A stretch of DNA of 64,000 bases from Coniferiporia sulphurascens (Eukaryota; Basidiomycota; Agaricomycetes; Hymenochaetales; Hymenochaetaceae): assembly GCA_002794785.1 (NCBI GenBank), contig NBBA01000003.1, positions 310,001-374,000 on the forward strand, read 5' to 3'. The notes beneath the pieces were generated by a model, which ran no database searches, was not told where the DNA came from, and saw only the letters and a list, made by a program, of their open reading frames with translations. Below are positions 1-17,374 of this stretch, in pieces (within the stretch, counting starts at the first letter, position 1; each line of letters opens with the position of its first letter). A program made the translations under genes and the position numbers.

Positions 1-1318
1 TTCATTGAGGTTCACCTGCTCTTTTCCTTTCCGCGAATCTTCGGATACAACGGAAGTCGAATCAGAATCAGTGTCATTGTCTACCTCTGAGTCGTCATTA
101 TCCTGCGTTGATGGCGCATCATCATCGACCTGTGGCGAAAATCCTCCTTTCCCCCGACGTTCACAAGTCTCACAAAGACAATGACGATTGTTCTTCCCGA
201 CTTATAAGAGGTGCGCAATAGCCATAAGATAAGTAAGCAGACACTACGAATTGAAAAGGTTAAGGACGCACAGTAACCTTCCCCATAGTGCGCAGTCAAC
301 TCCTGACCAAGGGCTATAGGCTTGATTGCACGAAAGGTTATATATCGACCATTTCGAAAGAGCTCGCAATTGTTGTCGCAGTCGTGCTGCTCAGAAGAGT
401 AAGCTCAAACTATCCACCGTTAGAAATGCCACGACCTTGACTAACATTCACGAATCGGGCCGGCCCCAAAAACAAATGGTTTTTCTTCAGTTGCTTGGAA
501 TGAATTACACTAAAGTCGCGACGCATGCCCCCGTCGTTTCGTGACCCCGCCCGTTTCAGCTCCCTGTCCTCTTCCTCAGTCAGGTCCGCCATCGAGCCCT
601 TCAGCTCTGAAATCAGGAAACCGGGTTGCATTGGACGCATTGCCAGTATGCAAAGCTCATTTTTTCCCGTGATTCCGGAGTAACGGGACGTTTGGGCAAT
701 TTCGATAGAACCAGTGGGCAAAAACAGCTCCAAGTAACGGGACGCGTGACTACCGTGGGCGATTAGCTGTGTGTTACATATGAACAATGGGCGGTAAAAA
801 AGAACACACGTGGCAAACGCGTTGATTTGACTCTGCTCGTAGTCCCTGATAAAATAGAGGACGGACGGAAGCCTGTGTAGGACGTTCGGGAATTAATAGC
901 AGACGCGACAAGGGCGACGGGGAATACTCGCTCGAGAAGCTCGTTCACGGCTTGCTTGATGGCCATGGAGGCACTTGTACGCGCACGGGTAAGCTGAGGA
1001 CAAGGACACGTCATGTGAGCAGAAACGCATTAGGTATAGCAACGGCAGACGCACCCGCTGAACGATTGCGAGTATGTCGGCCGTATCCGTCTTCGGCAAG
1101 CGACGAAAGGGGTCCATTCTGTGCACGAGCAGAGACGGCGTTGAACCCAGACTACCGAGCTTTTCAATAAAGAGGTGGCTGAGATAGTCATCGTCGCGCG
1201 CGAGGTCGCGCATGTTCATACTCTTGGTGAACTTCCATGCGACGAGGCCGGACACGGTAGACGAGCCGGGCTGTTGGTCTGCCGCGGGGGACGGTTTGTT
1301 GGGTTTGCGCACCATGAG
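1..1318 (-). CDS. SET9: Histone H4-K20 methyltransferase SET9 (Suv4-20 family), 3' end beyond window
   Basis: Family role: methylates lysine 20 of histone H4 in chromatin. The start is the ATG at 1318, beginning MVRKPNKP; a longer in-frame upstream ATG is possible. Exons read as 1055-1318, 932-993, 810-872, 446-749, 272-386 and 1-200, and their lengths keep one frame. The N-terminal helical region has RDLARDDDYLSHL and QINAFATHASRY, followed by the SET core with ELKGSMADLTEEED, RRDFSVIHSKQLKKNHLFLG, the NHDCDNN motif and ELTAHYGEGYF. A post-SET cysteine cluster CLCETCERRGKGGF follows, then an acidic Asp/Ser-rich tail that runs off the window. The intron 873-931 needs a GC donor to keep frame (GA|GCGAGT). 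The catalytic core looks intact. Motifs are seen directly; family assignment is from recalled conservation. Confidence 0.9.
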
Positions 1319-2122
1319 GACGTGTCGTGAGGGGAAGGGATAAGGAAGGGACGGTGTACGCGACACGAGCGCGAAGAGGAAGGGACTGCGCAGCGGCAGG
1401 GGAGAACGACGAGCAGCAGCGGGCGCGGAGATGAGAGGAGAGAAAGGGAGCCTGGCTGTGAAAATGCGAAATCGGGGGCGTTACGTGACCTCGCGTGTCT
1501 CCCTCTCCCATTTGTAGTATTATGACGATTCACAGCCACGTATGGTATGCCGTCGAGACGATCTTGTTGCAGCCCGCAACAGCGACGCCGGGCCACCACC
1601 ACCCGCGCTCTTGTTTGCCCTGCGCACAAGGCCACGGCCACGGCCTCGCCATACGGCTCTGCCGCCCGAAACCGCTCAACAAAAACCCCTGCTGCCTCTG
1701 TATATCAGTGGGCCTAGTGCACCGCCCCTGGTCGGTGGAACGCATCTTGCGACCTTAATCTGCCCGCGTTCTCTTGTGTTCGTGTCTCACCTTAAGGTTC
1801 CTTTCCTGGCGGGGCCCGCACACATCCGGCAGAGCGTGATGTGGCACCCGCTTAAGATCTTTCCTATCTGTCCATTGTCCATTCTATGTATAATCTAAAT
1901 TGCTCTAATGCTTGGCATGTCTAAACTATCATCGTCCATGCGATAGTCAGTTCCGGAAAGTAAACAAAGTAATGAGGCTACCAGGGGACGGGTATATGGG
2001 CAAAAGGCCGAGGTACAGATTTAAAGGGTATAAAGGGGCGCCCGCCGAGATCATCACAGCTCCTACAGGGAGAAAAAAAAAATGCCGCCATTAGTCAGTG
2101 TCCGCTGGCCGAGTTGTCAACT
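1319..2122. other. Intergenic region, SET9 promoter side
   Basis: About 800 bp between the SET9 start and the 3' end of the first UGPase gene, both transcribed leftwards. Short ORFs occur in all frames but none shows splice logic or a recognisable motif. It should hold the SET9 promoter and the UGPase terminator. Confidence 0.5.
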
Positions 2123-4434
<2,312 letters not shown>

Positions 4435-5093
4435 AATGTGCGAGGCGAAGACGAAAGAGAAGGACAACGAAAGTCGAGTTGTAGGAAGGAGAACATCCCG
4501 CCAGGTTCTAACAACCTCAATTTATGCCCGGTCGTGTGAATCTGTCAGTACGCGATGCAGCCCTTCTGCTCTTGGACCCTGTGCCTGGGCCTTGGATATT
4601 CAAAGATCTCAGTATTCTTCATTGCAGTTGGGAAAGGGGTAGTCTGATGGTTCGCTTTACGTCGTCCTACGAGAGCTTGAGAGGGCAAGAGCTCGATTTA
4701 TCACCGCAGGGTTCCATTCCGTCTGCGCAAACGAGTTGCCCGCGCCCTGATTGTAGCCAGAAGCGGGTGCAAGAAACGACAGCAGCGAAGCCCTTCGAAC
4801 AAGGCGAAACCAATCTGGCCGTATCAACTGTTTTCGAACAAGACAGCATCGGAAAAAAACCAGTCATTCCGATAGTTCTCAATCAAGCATTAACCAGCGC
4901 GCATATAAGAAATCTCTGGCAAGTGCACGGCGAAGTATATACTAATTGGTCAACGCCAAAGACCAGCGCCACCGGTACAGTTGATATTTAAGCGGAGATG
5001 GACTTATTTCCATATTTGGATCGATGAACCTTACTTGCGAGCATCACCACAGACTTTTCTCTGCTGTAGTACTCCTCCTCAAGACCGCCAACA
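4435..5093. promoter_or_regulatory. Divergent promoter region, UGP1 copy A / eS8
   Basis: 659 bp separate the two divergent start codons. The ORFs here carry no family signal. I could not pick out a convincing TATA box or ribosomal-protein promoter element by eye. The layout suggests a shared or back-to-back promoter for a sugar-nucleotide gene and a ribosomal-protein gene. Confidence 0.5.
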
Positions 5094-6081
5094 ATGGGTG
5101 CGTCGCCGTCCTCCCGTTGTTCCCGCCGCACTGTTGCTGACTACCCAACCGCTTTCTTTCTATCACCTCATAGGTATTTCGCGCACCTCAAGACACAAGC
5201 GCTCCGCGTCCGGCGCCCAGCGTGCTCACTACCGCAAGAAGCGCAAGTTCGAGCTCGGTCGTCAGCCTGCGAACACCAAGCTTGGTGCAAAGCGCATCCA
5301 CTCTGTGCGTACGCGCGGTGGAAACACTAAATTCCGTGCGCTCCGTCTCGACGGCGGAAACTTCGCCTGGGGCTCCGAGCATGTCACCAAGAAGACGAGG
5401 ATTATTGGTGTGGTGAGTATCGGTATGCGATCACTCGTTTTATACACGAGTGTATACAATGTTTGTACAAATGCTGAGGCGGCCCTATATTTTCCCCGCG
5501 TTCGCCAGGTCTACAACGCTTCGAACAACGAGCTCGTCCGTACAAACACGCTGGTGAAGGGTGCCATCATCCAGATCGATGCAACCCCTTTCAGGCAGTG
5601 GTACGAGTCTCACGTACGTCCTCCTAATTTGTTTTTCCTCCAATATATTTCTTATCGTAAACATATATACAGTACGCCCAACCCGTCACACACAAAACCG
5701 CGAAGTCGGCTCAGCCTGTCGAGGGTGAGGAAGAGAAGAAGAAGTCCAACCACGTCGTCCGCGTCCTCGAAGAGAGGAAGAAAGGTCTGTCGCAATTTCA
5801 TATCCTATGGTTAAATTTCATCTTGCTGAGTCCGTTTGACACTGATAGATGCCAAAATTGAGCCTTCGCTCGCCGCCCAGTTCGGTGCCGGTCGTCTCTA
5901 CGCGACCATCTCCAGCCGGCCTGGTCAGTCCGGCCGTGCTGACGGTTACATTCTTGAGGGCAAAGAACTCGAGGTGCGACTTCATTAATATGAATAAATT
6001 GCTATGCTCACCCACACAACTATTCAGTTCTACATCCGCAAGCTCAGGACGGGCAAGCAGAAGCACGCGCACGGCGCGTAA
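5094..6081 (+). CDS. RPS8: 40S ribosomal protein eS8
   Basis: Component of the small ribosomal subunit. Six exons read cleanly: 5094-5097, 5174-5412, 5509-5613, 5673-5784, 5849-5973 and 6028-6081, totalling 639 nt, or 212 residues plus stop. That is close to the usual 200-210. Exon 1 is only ATGG, a tiny first exon of the sort often seen in intron-rich ribosomal-protein genes. Family motifs are [89 protein letters not shown] and the C-terminal [13 protein letters not shown]. Basic throughout, as expected. It sits between two UGPase genes and is the only eS8 copy in the window. Confidence 0.97.
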
Positions 6082-6628
6082 GCTCCTCTCCGTTTCCCCT
6101 TTTTCTCTCCCTCCCGCGTCTAGGGTTGTGTATTGGTTGGCTCACGGCGTAGGCGACGATGGGCCGGTTTTCTAAAATATGCAATCTATTCATCCGTGTT
6201 ATTCCTGTTATGTAGTACGAACATGCCCATGCCCATAACTGTCTTACTCGTATGACCTCCTGCAATACACTCCCTTCCGCCTCACGTCGTCAACAAGAAA
6301 TACATCCACAAGCCAGGATTGGACAGACGGAAAAGCTTAATAGTGTGGGCCACAGTGAATATATTGAGGACTTCCACGCGTGTCGTAATTACAGGAATAC
6401 GAAAAAAAAAACGATAGCTACGTATACGCTGAAAAGAGAAGGGAGTATAATTGAAGCCCGCACTAACAGGTATAATGCGCGTGTATTCGGAAAGTCCCAA
6501 ATTCATCATGTTTGCGTCCCTTGCTTCTTGGATTAAGATAATAGAACCTAGTACGGAACGAACGTGATCACAATTCCTACAAAGGGACAAAAACTCGTCA
6601 GCTAGTGCCTCTATAATGGAGATATAAA
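6082..6628. other. Convergent intergenic region, eS8 / UGP1 copy B
   Basis: About 550 bp between two 3' ends, so it should hold both terminators. AT-rich with homopolymer runs (a ten-A run near 6402). No gene is seen; the short ORFs here have no recognisable motif. Confidence 0.5.
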
Positions 6629-9207
<2,579 letters not shown>

Positions 9208-10969
9208 CTCATCCAGCTGCTATCAGGTTATAATGTGCGTCCGGAGTCCAGAGGCGAAAAGGTCGAAAGAGGAGATGCGGTAAGGTCTTATAGCTGCGCT
9301 TCCTCCCAGCTACGGCTTACCTCGCCGCACTCCCGTCAACTCAGAAGTGTGCGGCAGGTTCCTGGACTGTTGCCCCCGAGTTCGCTCTGTTACATCCTCC
9401 CCAATCGACTTGTGCTCTAGAGCCTCCGATCTTTAGAAGGCTAATCGTCCACTCAATGCTGCGCGCTGCCTTGCTCGGCCGCGCTTCAAATAGCACAGGG
9501 GCACATCATCTATCTGCGCATTGACGCCCAGTGCCATTATGTGTTCAGTTCTGTCTGTCCTCCACGAAGAAAGCTCACGAATGGAACTTCTGGACGGTCC
9601 GAGGTAGCTGCGAAGCTTGTAGACTTCGCCAAGCTGGCAGAACTCCGGATATCGGGATGGCTGACTGTAGACTGCCAACTTGGGCGGTCTGAGGCGATAA
9701 TCTTGCGTTGTCCGGTCATTTTTATATAAATCATCCGGCCGGCGGGACCCGCACACAAATTGCAAATACACCCCTGCTTCCTGCTTCCGCTGCTTCTTGT
9801 GTACGGCTACTGGGTAGACGAAAACAACAAGGGTTAATTGAAACGCTAAGCCCACCACCTTACGGATTACAATTCATGGACGCCCATCAAATCGAGCTGA
9901 CGTCGCTATCTTCTTGTAGACCGAGCGCCGTTCCTGTAAATCACGAATTTACGTCAACGCCTGCGCTTACGTGTCCTTGGACTGGTCCTCTTTTTCCGCC
10001 CCTTGAAGAAAAAAGATATCGCAGTTAAAGGTGGCATCTTGGAATCCTGGGCGCCCGTGTGCCTGTGGGAGCTTGAAGTATGTGCCTCGACTGCAGGTTT
10101 TTACGACGTCGGCTTAGATTCTTGTTTTTCGATTACGTCGTGCAAGGGCATAGTGGAGTTTTATACGGCTTCTGCAAATCTTTCCCCCTCCTCTTCCATT
10201 CGATCATGAGTGGGCATCCTTGCTACACAGAAGGTCGACTTGTATTCATGTACATATACTTTTGCAATACACAGGAAGGTGCAGTGTATTCATCACTCCG
10301 AGGGATGTTAGTCTCCCGTACCACAAATATCGATCAATTCTCCGGCCAATTACAGTAATGGGGAGACTTCCTGCGATCTGCTTCGTTGAGCCGGTTCCTC
10401 TTCCTCTTGTATTTAAAAAGGGCCCCTTCAGATTTCAATAGGTACCGCTTAACGACCCTATCGCAATGTGCAGCAGAAGTATACACCGAACCTGCTGTAG
10501 ACTTGTCGCGGCCTAGGACCTGGGACTTCCACGACATTTTTGTTCGCGATGTACAATACCAATATTATTCTCCCAGCCATCTTTTCCCCCCTGTCAAGGT
10601 GCCGAGTTCGCCAATTAATTGAAATTAGATTTTTATAGTATCAATTCCTTATGATAACGGAAAGGTTTCAAGATAAATATATACTTGTATATCATACTCG
10701 GGACGTCAGAGAAATTTGCGTCGCGAATGACGTGCGTGCATACATGTGATCGAAAGATGCTTTCAAAGTGTGGTTTTTTTGCATATGCATCTTACCGGGA
10801 GACTTGCTGCTTTGATACATACCAAACGCTGGGCTATGTTCACTTTAGAAGAAGGTACGGAGTAAGGCACATAGGTATATGGGGCTGCGGTGGACCGGAG
10901 CCGGCGCAGAAAATAGATTTTCTAAGAAAGGACTGGTCGCTTCCAAGTTGTCCTCAGCCGCGACCAGCC
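9208..10969. other. Long divergent intergenic region
   Basis: 1.76 kb between UGPase copy B (leftward) and the phosphoesterase gene (rightward). The longest ORF, 9433-9858 on the minus strand, has no recognisable motif and no supporting splice structure. AT-rich stretches occur around 10610-10690. Likely two promoters; no RNA gene was identified. Confidence 0.45.
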
Positions 10970-13256
10970 ATGGACGTGGAGTTCGTGGGCCAGCTCCGCC
11001 CAAGTATCGCTCTTCTGCGCGTCCTCGTCCCGCGGCGCCCGGTGGCAGCTCTCCGTCTCACCTGGGTCCTCATCGTCCTCTGGTATGAGCTCGGTATTTT
11101 CTACTGGAGCGTCGCTGGCTGCCGCTGGCCCGACCCAGTCTCCAAACAGGTAACTATGTCCTGTCCCATTTATCCTGGCTCCTGCTTACGTCTCGTCTCA
11201 TACTCCCCTCTGCTACCTTCAAGGCAAAATCATTATCAGGCACGCAGGCGTCGCCGATCCACGTACTGCTCATCGCGGACCCTCAGGTGATCGACGGTCG
11301 CTCATACCCCGGACGCGCACGCTGGCTCTCCGTACTCTCCCAGCTAATCGTCGACTTCAACCTGCGCAAAAGCTGGGCGGTAGCACGCCGGTTCTCGCCG
11401 GACGCTGTAGTCTTCCTTGGGGATATGATGGACAACGGCCGGCTTGCGTACACGGACGAAGAGTGAGCTGCCTTCGTTTGCTTCTTCTGCCTTCATAAGG
11501 AATAGCCTATTGTTTTTGCCTGTATCCCGCCCACGTTCCTTTTCCATCCAACTGACACCTGCCCACCTCCGTTCAGATATCAAAATTATTACAATCGCTT
11601 CAAGTCCATTTTCCCAACTGATCCTTCCACCGAGGTCTACTATATTCCTGGCAATCATGATGTCGGGTAGGTTTATTTATCCATGAAGACTCGGGTGATT
11701 TAAATCAGACGTCTTATCCTTTATAGCTTGGGAAACTCACACTCGTTCTCTCCGGACTCCCGGAAGCGTTACATAGCAAATTTCGGCCCGCCGAACTATA
11801 AACTGTCCGTGGCAAACCATACACTCGTGATGCTGGACGCGCCGAGTCTAGTCGAAGAAGATTATCGCCGCGTACAGACAGGCCAGAACTTCGAAGAGTG
11901 GTCCGCACCCCGGGGCGGAACCGCTGATTTCATCAATGAGTTTGCCAGTGGTTGGTCGATTTCTTTGCTTTTCTGTTCGTTTGCAATCCCCTGACCTTGT
12001 TCTTGACCAGTTGGAACCGAGCAACCCGTCGTTCTCTTTACACATATACCTTTATCCAGGCCGGACACGGCATCTTGCGGACCGCTCCGAGAACGAGGTA
12101 CAATTCGGCGGGGCGTCGGCTATGGTTATCAGAATACGCTTGGCAGAGATACGTCCAATTATATTCTGAAATACATTCGTCCGGCTGTGGTATTCAGGCA
12201 TGCGTATTCCCTTCTTCATGAGGGCCAATGCTAATGCTAGGTCTGCTTTATAGTGGCGATGACCACGACTATTGCGAGTATACTCACAGTATCCCACTTA
12301 CGTCTGAAGGCGCTGATTCAAAGTTCGGTCATGTACGTGAGGTGACGGTAAAATCTATTTCCATGGCCATGGGAATCCGGAGACCGGGCTTCCAGCTCCT
12401 ATCTCTTGCATCTCCTTCTGAACTTGGACCCAATATGCGGTCCTTCGCGGATGTCCCGTGTCTGCTTCCAGATCAGCTTTCTATTTATTTGAATCGTTAT
12501 CTCCCGCTCTTTCTTGCCAGCCTACTTGTTCTCAGTGTTTCCGGCTGCCGAAGGTCCCGCGCTAGGAAGGCGCGCCCGAAAAATCTCGACCTCAATCTTA
12601 CCTCTCCGATCTACACACGCGCACCGCTAGCTTTTGGATACACCGAAGTGGGGACCTGGAACACAACCACGAAGGATAGCGTGCCGAGTCCCGAGTCCGC
12701 GCCCGTTAGTACCGCGCGTATGCCACGCAACCTGTCCGCACCTGCTCCAAACGGGGTATCGTTGGCGCCAACGTACCGAGCCTCAAGTCATACTACCCCG
12801 AATACACCCGACTTTGGTGTGAACGACGGACGTCTTGCGCCACCGGGTGGACTAGCCGCTCTGCCTGCGCGCCTGCGCGCACCGGGTAGCACCGTGGTTG
12901 ACATGCAAGATTACGAAGCTGGTAGCGACGATGACGACTCTTTCATTGTGCAGACTCAGTCTTCACGGCGTCGAAGTGGGGACTTCAGCTATTTTTCGTT
13001 GTTATCGAACCAATCAGGGCGCCGGCATACTGTGCGGCGGCTGGCATGGACTTGGACATTTGTATTTCACGGGCGGCGACGGCGACTGATCGTGGGCGTG
13101 CCACCTTTACTCGAACGAGCATGTTGTGGCTGGCTAGGGAAGAACAATCGAGATGCGCGACCAGGCCTGCCAAAACTGATTCTGAAGGACTTCCTCGCCA
13201 CTGTATGGTCTCCTATGCTTGTGTTTGTTCTGATTGCGTTTGTTATGTTCCGCTGA
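10970..13256 (+). CDS. Cdc1/Ted1/PGAP5-type membrane metallophosphoesterase
   Basis: Family role: ER/Golgi Mn-dependent phosphodiesterase that removes ethanolamine-phosphate side groups from GPI anchors. Start MDVEFVGQLRPS, followed by an N-terminal membrane segment (LRLTWVLIVLWYELGIFYWSV). The phosphoesterase metal-binding motifs appear in order across exons: LLIADPQV, GDMMDNGR, GNHDVG, LFTHIPLSRP and GDDHDYCEYTH. A membrane segment lies near 12490-12540 (LPLFLASLLVLSV). A long Pro/Ser-rich region follows, then a C-terminal membrane helix (VWSPMLVFVLIAFVMF). The intron at 12198-12253 is best read with a GC donor, which restores FSGDDHDYC; a canonical GT six bases downstream also keeps frame but gives FRHAGDDHDYC. 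The family call is secure; which yeast paralogue it matches (Cdc1 or Ted1) is not. Confidence 0.88.
12198..12253 (+). other. Candidate GC-AG intron in the phosphoesterase gene
   Basis: Exon ...TTCAG, then GCATGC; acceptor TTTATAG. The GC donor gives FSGDDHDYC, matching the SG-DDHDYC block I recall from yeast Cdc1. The alternative GT donor starts at 12204 and adds two residues. Confidence 0.5.
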
Positions 13257-13721
13257 CTTATTGTATGGACGATGGACTTTATTTATTGAAATCGGTAGGT
13301 CATTCTCATTAACATGCATTACCTGAGCATCAATTGTGCATTATATAAATCCTATCTTATATTTGTATTTGACAGACGCGCTGTAAGTGGCTGACAAGAA
13401 AATTGAGAAATATAATCCTCCAGACTGGATCCTTTTACAGTAGTGTTACGTTTGCACCCTTACTATAAGAACAAAGAATAATCATAAAATTGTGCTGAGA
13501 GAATGTATGCACAGGGTTAAAGCAGCGAGAACATGGAAAGCGGACTACCCGAATCGGGCAGTCTAGATCGGCGTGTTGCCATCTCATCCGCTCGGCGGGA
13601 CTGCGCAGCTCTAACCTGCCTACAACCCCAGGCAAACTGCCAATAAGCTACTTGCGTCTTTCATTGCTGTATCGCTTGATTCTCTTCTAATAGACGGCTT
13701 GGTGGACAAGTTGAAATAATC
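13257..13721. other. Intergenic region between phosphoesterase and BSD genes
   Basis: 465 bp, AT-rich in its first half, downstream of one rightward gene and upstream of the next. I checked 13500-13640 for a tRNA because of a short palindrome (CCCGAATCGGG) and found no A-box/B-box pair. Likely terminator plus promoter. Confidence 0.4.
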
Positions 13722-15428
13722 ATGAACTTCTTTGACTTTGAGCTGTCGAGGACTGCGACCGCCACGCCGCCCCAGTCGGCCGAGGAGCTGGGCAGCGTAC
13801 CAGAACCGACGCTGAACGAGGAGGTATCGCAGGTCGTCGGGCAGCTGGGAAGGCTGTGGGGAGGATTCAGAAAGCAGGTATGCTACTCATCGGCCGTATA
13901 ACAATAATTTAAATAAATATTGGAAAAGAGCCAAGTCGCACTTGAATCCGCTCGCAAGGACTTCACTTCCGTCGTCTCCCAAGCTCAGAAGGAGATTGAG
14001 AAGCTGACGGCTGAACCCGTCGCGTCTTCATCGAGGGCCACCGCAGATATACCCCAAGATTCGGAAACATCTACCGGCGAGGCTGGAGCGCCGCCGCCTT
14101 CTTCCACCGAAGGCAACGCCCCGCCACATACAGACTCCTCACCATTCCAGGTCCTCCTTTCACGCGTCCAGGCGTCCATCCCCCCAAATCTTTCGGCAAC
14201 TCTTGAGCATAGCCTCCCCGACGCGCTCCGCGATCCCGCAGCGCATGTGAATGTCGATTTTACGGCACTGCGTACAACGCTCGGCGCTGAGTTCGCGCGC
14301 GTGCAAGGTGTGACGCGCGCACAGGCGGAAGAGTATGCGCACCGAAGCGAAGTGCTTCTACGCGATGCTGGTGCATATATCAAAGAGGCCGTAAAAGTCG
14401 TTCCTCCCGAGGACGGCGATGAGGCAGACGTGGTATTCGATGGCATGGGCGCAGGTATCGTAGTAATGCCACCAGCCCTCAACTCATCAAAGTCCGGAAG
14501 TGCGGAGTACGCACCGGGGCTGAGGGAGAAAGGGAAGGGAAAGGAGACAGCAGCACAGGCGCAGAGAAGATTGGCAGGTTCTCGCGCTGCAGCAATGCTA
14601 GCTCAGCTTAAACGGGACCCCGAGGTAGTCAAGCAGGATCCGCTGGAAGATAACGGCACTAAGGAATTATACGAAACATGGGTCAAGGATGAGGTCGCAT
14701 CCAAGGAGGGTGGTATCGAAGCGGCTTCTTGGTCCGAGCGTATCAAGAGCGCATTAGTGCAAAAGGAAGACGGCGAGGTACTGCGTTCCACGAGGGATGT
14801 ACTAGGTGAGAGAATAGTTGTGTTATTTCGAGTTCTCGAATTGAATTTCGTTTATTTTTCGTTCAGTGCCTGCGGTTATTGACTCAAATACATTTTGGAT
14901 GCGCTATTTCTTTAGAGTACACCAGATTGAGAAGGACGAGGAGAAGCGGAAAGCATTATTGGCAGGTAGGAAGAAATCCCACGTCTTGCTACGCGTAATT
15001 GTTAATCGTACTACTACATGGCCACCCATATTTTCTCAGCTTCTGGTTCGGCGGAGAATGATGAGGACTTCAGCTGGGAAGACGATGACGAGGAAAGCGC
15101 TACGCCTTCGGCTACCTCTTCTGTATCCCCGACCGCCGGTAAACTGTTGGCTTCACCCGGCATGTTAGACAAGGCGCATGAGTCTTGCGACACCCTTCAG
15201 CCCGGAGATAGGATGACCGCGCAGTCTTCGTACCCGAGTTCGCTGGTCACATCGCCTTCGAGCACGAGTCCGAGGGAGAGCACCGATGGGTACGACGTCG
15301 TCTCGGCATCTACCGAGAATGTACCCAGCATGAAAGCTACGACTTTGAAGGAGGCGAGGGTGACTGAGGAGGCTAAGGAAGAGGAGGAGGAGGAGGAGGA
15401 AGAGGAAGGCGACAGTGACTGGGAGTAA
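13722..15428 (+). CDS. BSD-domain protein (Dos2-like)
   Basis: Four exons: 13722-13877 (MNFFDFELSRTAT), 13929 to about 14805, about 14867-14964, and about 15041-15428. The N-terminus carries a short GRLWGGFRKQ motif and a coiled segment (SQVALESARKDFTSVVSQAQ), as in fungal BSD proteins. The BSD domain spans the third intron: WVKDEVASKEGG, then an aromatic core NTFWMRYFFRVHQIEKDEEK with the characteristic Phe-Trp pair. The tail is acidic (FSWEDDDEES, then a run of nine glutamates, ending GDSDWE). BSD domains occur in TFIIH p62, synapse-associated and Dos2-type proteins; this architecture fits Dos2 best, whose biochemical role is poorly defined. No signal peptide; probably cytosolic or nuclear. 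Confidence 0.85.
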
Positions 15429-15897
15429 TCGATCCTAGCCCCTTTTTCTGCGTCTTAGCCACTCCTTTGGAGCTTTACTGCTGATATCCCTAATAAAACC
15501 TTTTTGTATTCCTATTTGTAAGTTCGTATCCTTGAAGCATAGCATAGCGTCGTGCAATGCCAAAGTAACACTACATATATCCAGATGGCTTCAAACGTGG
15601 ACATGACCGCCTCTCATATACCAATTGTGCGGCCTGCGGACAAACCAGACTAAACTGGTAACATTTTTAAAACGATCTATCTTTTGCAGTCCGATATATA
15701 GAGTAGAAATCAAGCTGGCTGCGAACCGATTCCACAGACCAACAAACACGTCATGAATCCAGGTAAAACGTCGCATATGAATAGACCGACTCATTATAGT
15801 ACATTGATACCAAATTGAAACTCCCACTATCTTAACCTAATTTTAAGCACCAAAGCCAACAATCTCTCCTCCAACAATGACACTCTGGTCGATTTTT
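15429..15897. other. Convergent intergenic region, BSD gene / CPA1
   Basis: 469 bp between two 3' ends, with an AATAAA at about 15492 soon after the BSD-gene stop that could serve its polyadenylation. No gene seen. Confidence 0.45.
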
Positions 15898-17362
15898 TCA
15901 AGCAACAACAGCGATAGGGCGTGGGCTCGACAATGTCTCCATACCAAGTGGTAACAGCTCCGGCTCATCGTCGATACGACGCAACATATCTGCACGGCAT
16001 TCAGCAACAAAATCGGTGAACATCTAAACAAGAGTCGACAAGGTAAGTTAAGGTAGAGCGCCGGGAAAGAAGTGGTGCACTCGCCTCAATCGTGTCAAGA
16101 GGACCACCGGCAGATTCAGGGTGAAATTGAACACCCCAGACCTTCTTCCCCGATTCAGCAGTTGACTTAATGCCTTCAACTGAAGAGTCATTGCAGTTGA
16201 TGAAGAAAGGCTCCCATCCAGCAGGGAATGGGTCGGAAAGCTTCAGTGCATACTGATGGTTTTGGCTTTGAAATAAATGTTCAATGAGATAAATTCCGTA
16301 GACAGAAGGATCTCAAACGTCGTACCTTGTTACATAGACTCTGCCAGCCTTTATTGATCCGGACGATGCAAGCGCAAGGACGGGTTGGTTGTGACCACGA
16401 TTACCGAATGTCATCCGATACGCGTCCAAACCAGCCGCCATCCCAATTATCTGGTGTCCCATGCAAATACCGAACACTGGACGATCCCATTCAGTCAACG
16501 TGCGACGTAAAATCAGTGCAGCCTCCATGCACTTTTGGGGGTCACCAGGGCCATTGGTGAGGAAAAGCCCGTCGAACTCGTCGCGCACTGTGTTGAAGTC
16601 AAAATTCCATGGGAAGACAGTGACAGCAGCATTTCGGCGGACGAGTGAGCGTAGGATATTGGCCTTGGCACCAAAATCGAGGACAGCTATCTTGACATCA
16701 CCGGTCGGGTTAAGTACATATGGAACCTTGGTTGAGACCTGGTCCACAAGATTTTCCAATGAAGGGTCCCAGTATTCGCTCTCGGCTGGGGTAGGAGTCG
16801 TGGTATCTGGACCAACAGCCAATCGGCCGAGGGTAGTGCCTTGGTTCCGAAGAATTGTGGTAATTGCACGTGTGTCAACACCGGTGATACCAGGGACATT
16901 ATGACGGAGGCACCACGATGACAGCGACTCGACGGCGGAATGGTGCGAGTACTTCTCGGCGAGATCGGCCACGACAACGGCAGAGCATTGGATATTTTTT
17001 GATTCAAGAAGCACGCCGACGTCACGCGTGTCCGTTGGTGCCCTGTTCAGAGGCACACCGTAATTGCCTATGAGAGGTGTAGTGAAAACAAGAATTTGAC
17101 CACGATATGATGGGTCAGTCATAGACTCGGTGTCTTCAAAACGAGGTTAAGCACATGGTGGTCAAAAAAGATAAGAAGACATACAAGATGTGATGGATGT
17201 CGAAAAGACTGTTTCCCCCCAGATACTGCGAGGAGCGCCGAAGGCTTTTCCCGCAAATGATTCACCAGACTTGAGGTGGAGTACAGCCGGGGTCCTAAGG
17301 GCACTGCCAGTTGCAAACCCGCGAAAAAGGGAAGGGACTCGAGGGATAGAGCGGGCAAACAT
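15898..17362 (-). CDS. CPA1: Carbamoyl-phosphate synthase, arginine-specific small (glutaminase) subunit
   Basis: Hydrolyses glutamine to feed ammonia to the large subunit for carbamoyl phosphate, first committed step to citrulline and arginine. Exon 1 is 17185-17362. It starts MFARSIPRVPSLFRGFATGSA, an arginine-rich presequence suggesting mitochondrial import, then LHLKSGESFAGKAFGA. Exon 2 ends at 17133 upstream and begins TES-MTDPSYRGQILVFT after S-Y. The class I glutamine amidotransferase nucleophile is FGICMGHQI. The His-Glu pair lies in VQFHPESAGGPLDTIE. Other conserved blocks are GITGVDTRAITTILR, AVLDFGAKANI and FLTNGPGDPQ. The last intron, 16024-16084, uses a GC donor (GAG|GCGAGT); a GT reading hits a stop. 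The protein ends SSPRPIAVVA. It diverges from an XPG-like nuclease and carries a probable attenuator uORF in its leader. Confidence 0.95.
16024..16084 (-). other. GC-AG intron in CPA1
   Basis: Exon ends DTIE (GAG), followed by GCGAGT, with acceptor TTGTTTAG before ATGTTCACC. The only nearby GT donor (four bases in) shifts frame into an early stop, so the GC donor is the reading that keeps the conserved C-terminal end open. Confidence 0.7.
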
Positions 17363-17374
17363 GTTCGGGATTTT

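Noticed and set aside
873..931. Apparent frameshift in SET9 between exons 2 and 3
   Set aside because: With a GT donor the frames do not join, but the GC donor three bases upstream (GA|GCGAGT) gives ELPSVLYFIRDY exactly in frame, so a pseudogene call is not needed.
9433..9858. 141-residue minus-strand ORF in the long divergent region
   Set aside because: No recognised motif, no splice context and no clear composition bias; treated as chance.
13500..13640. Possible tRNA around CCCGAATCGGG
   Set aside because: No cloverleaf, A box or B box could be placed on either strand.
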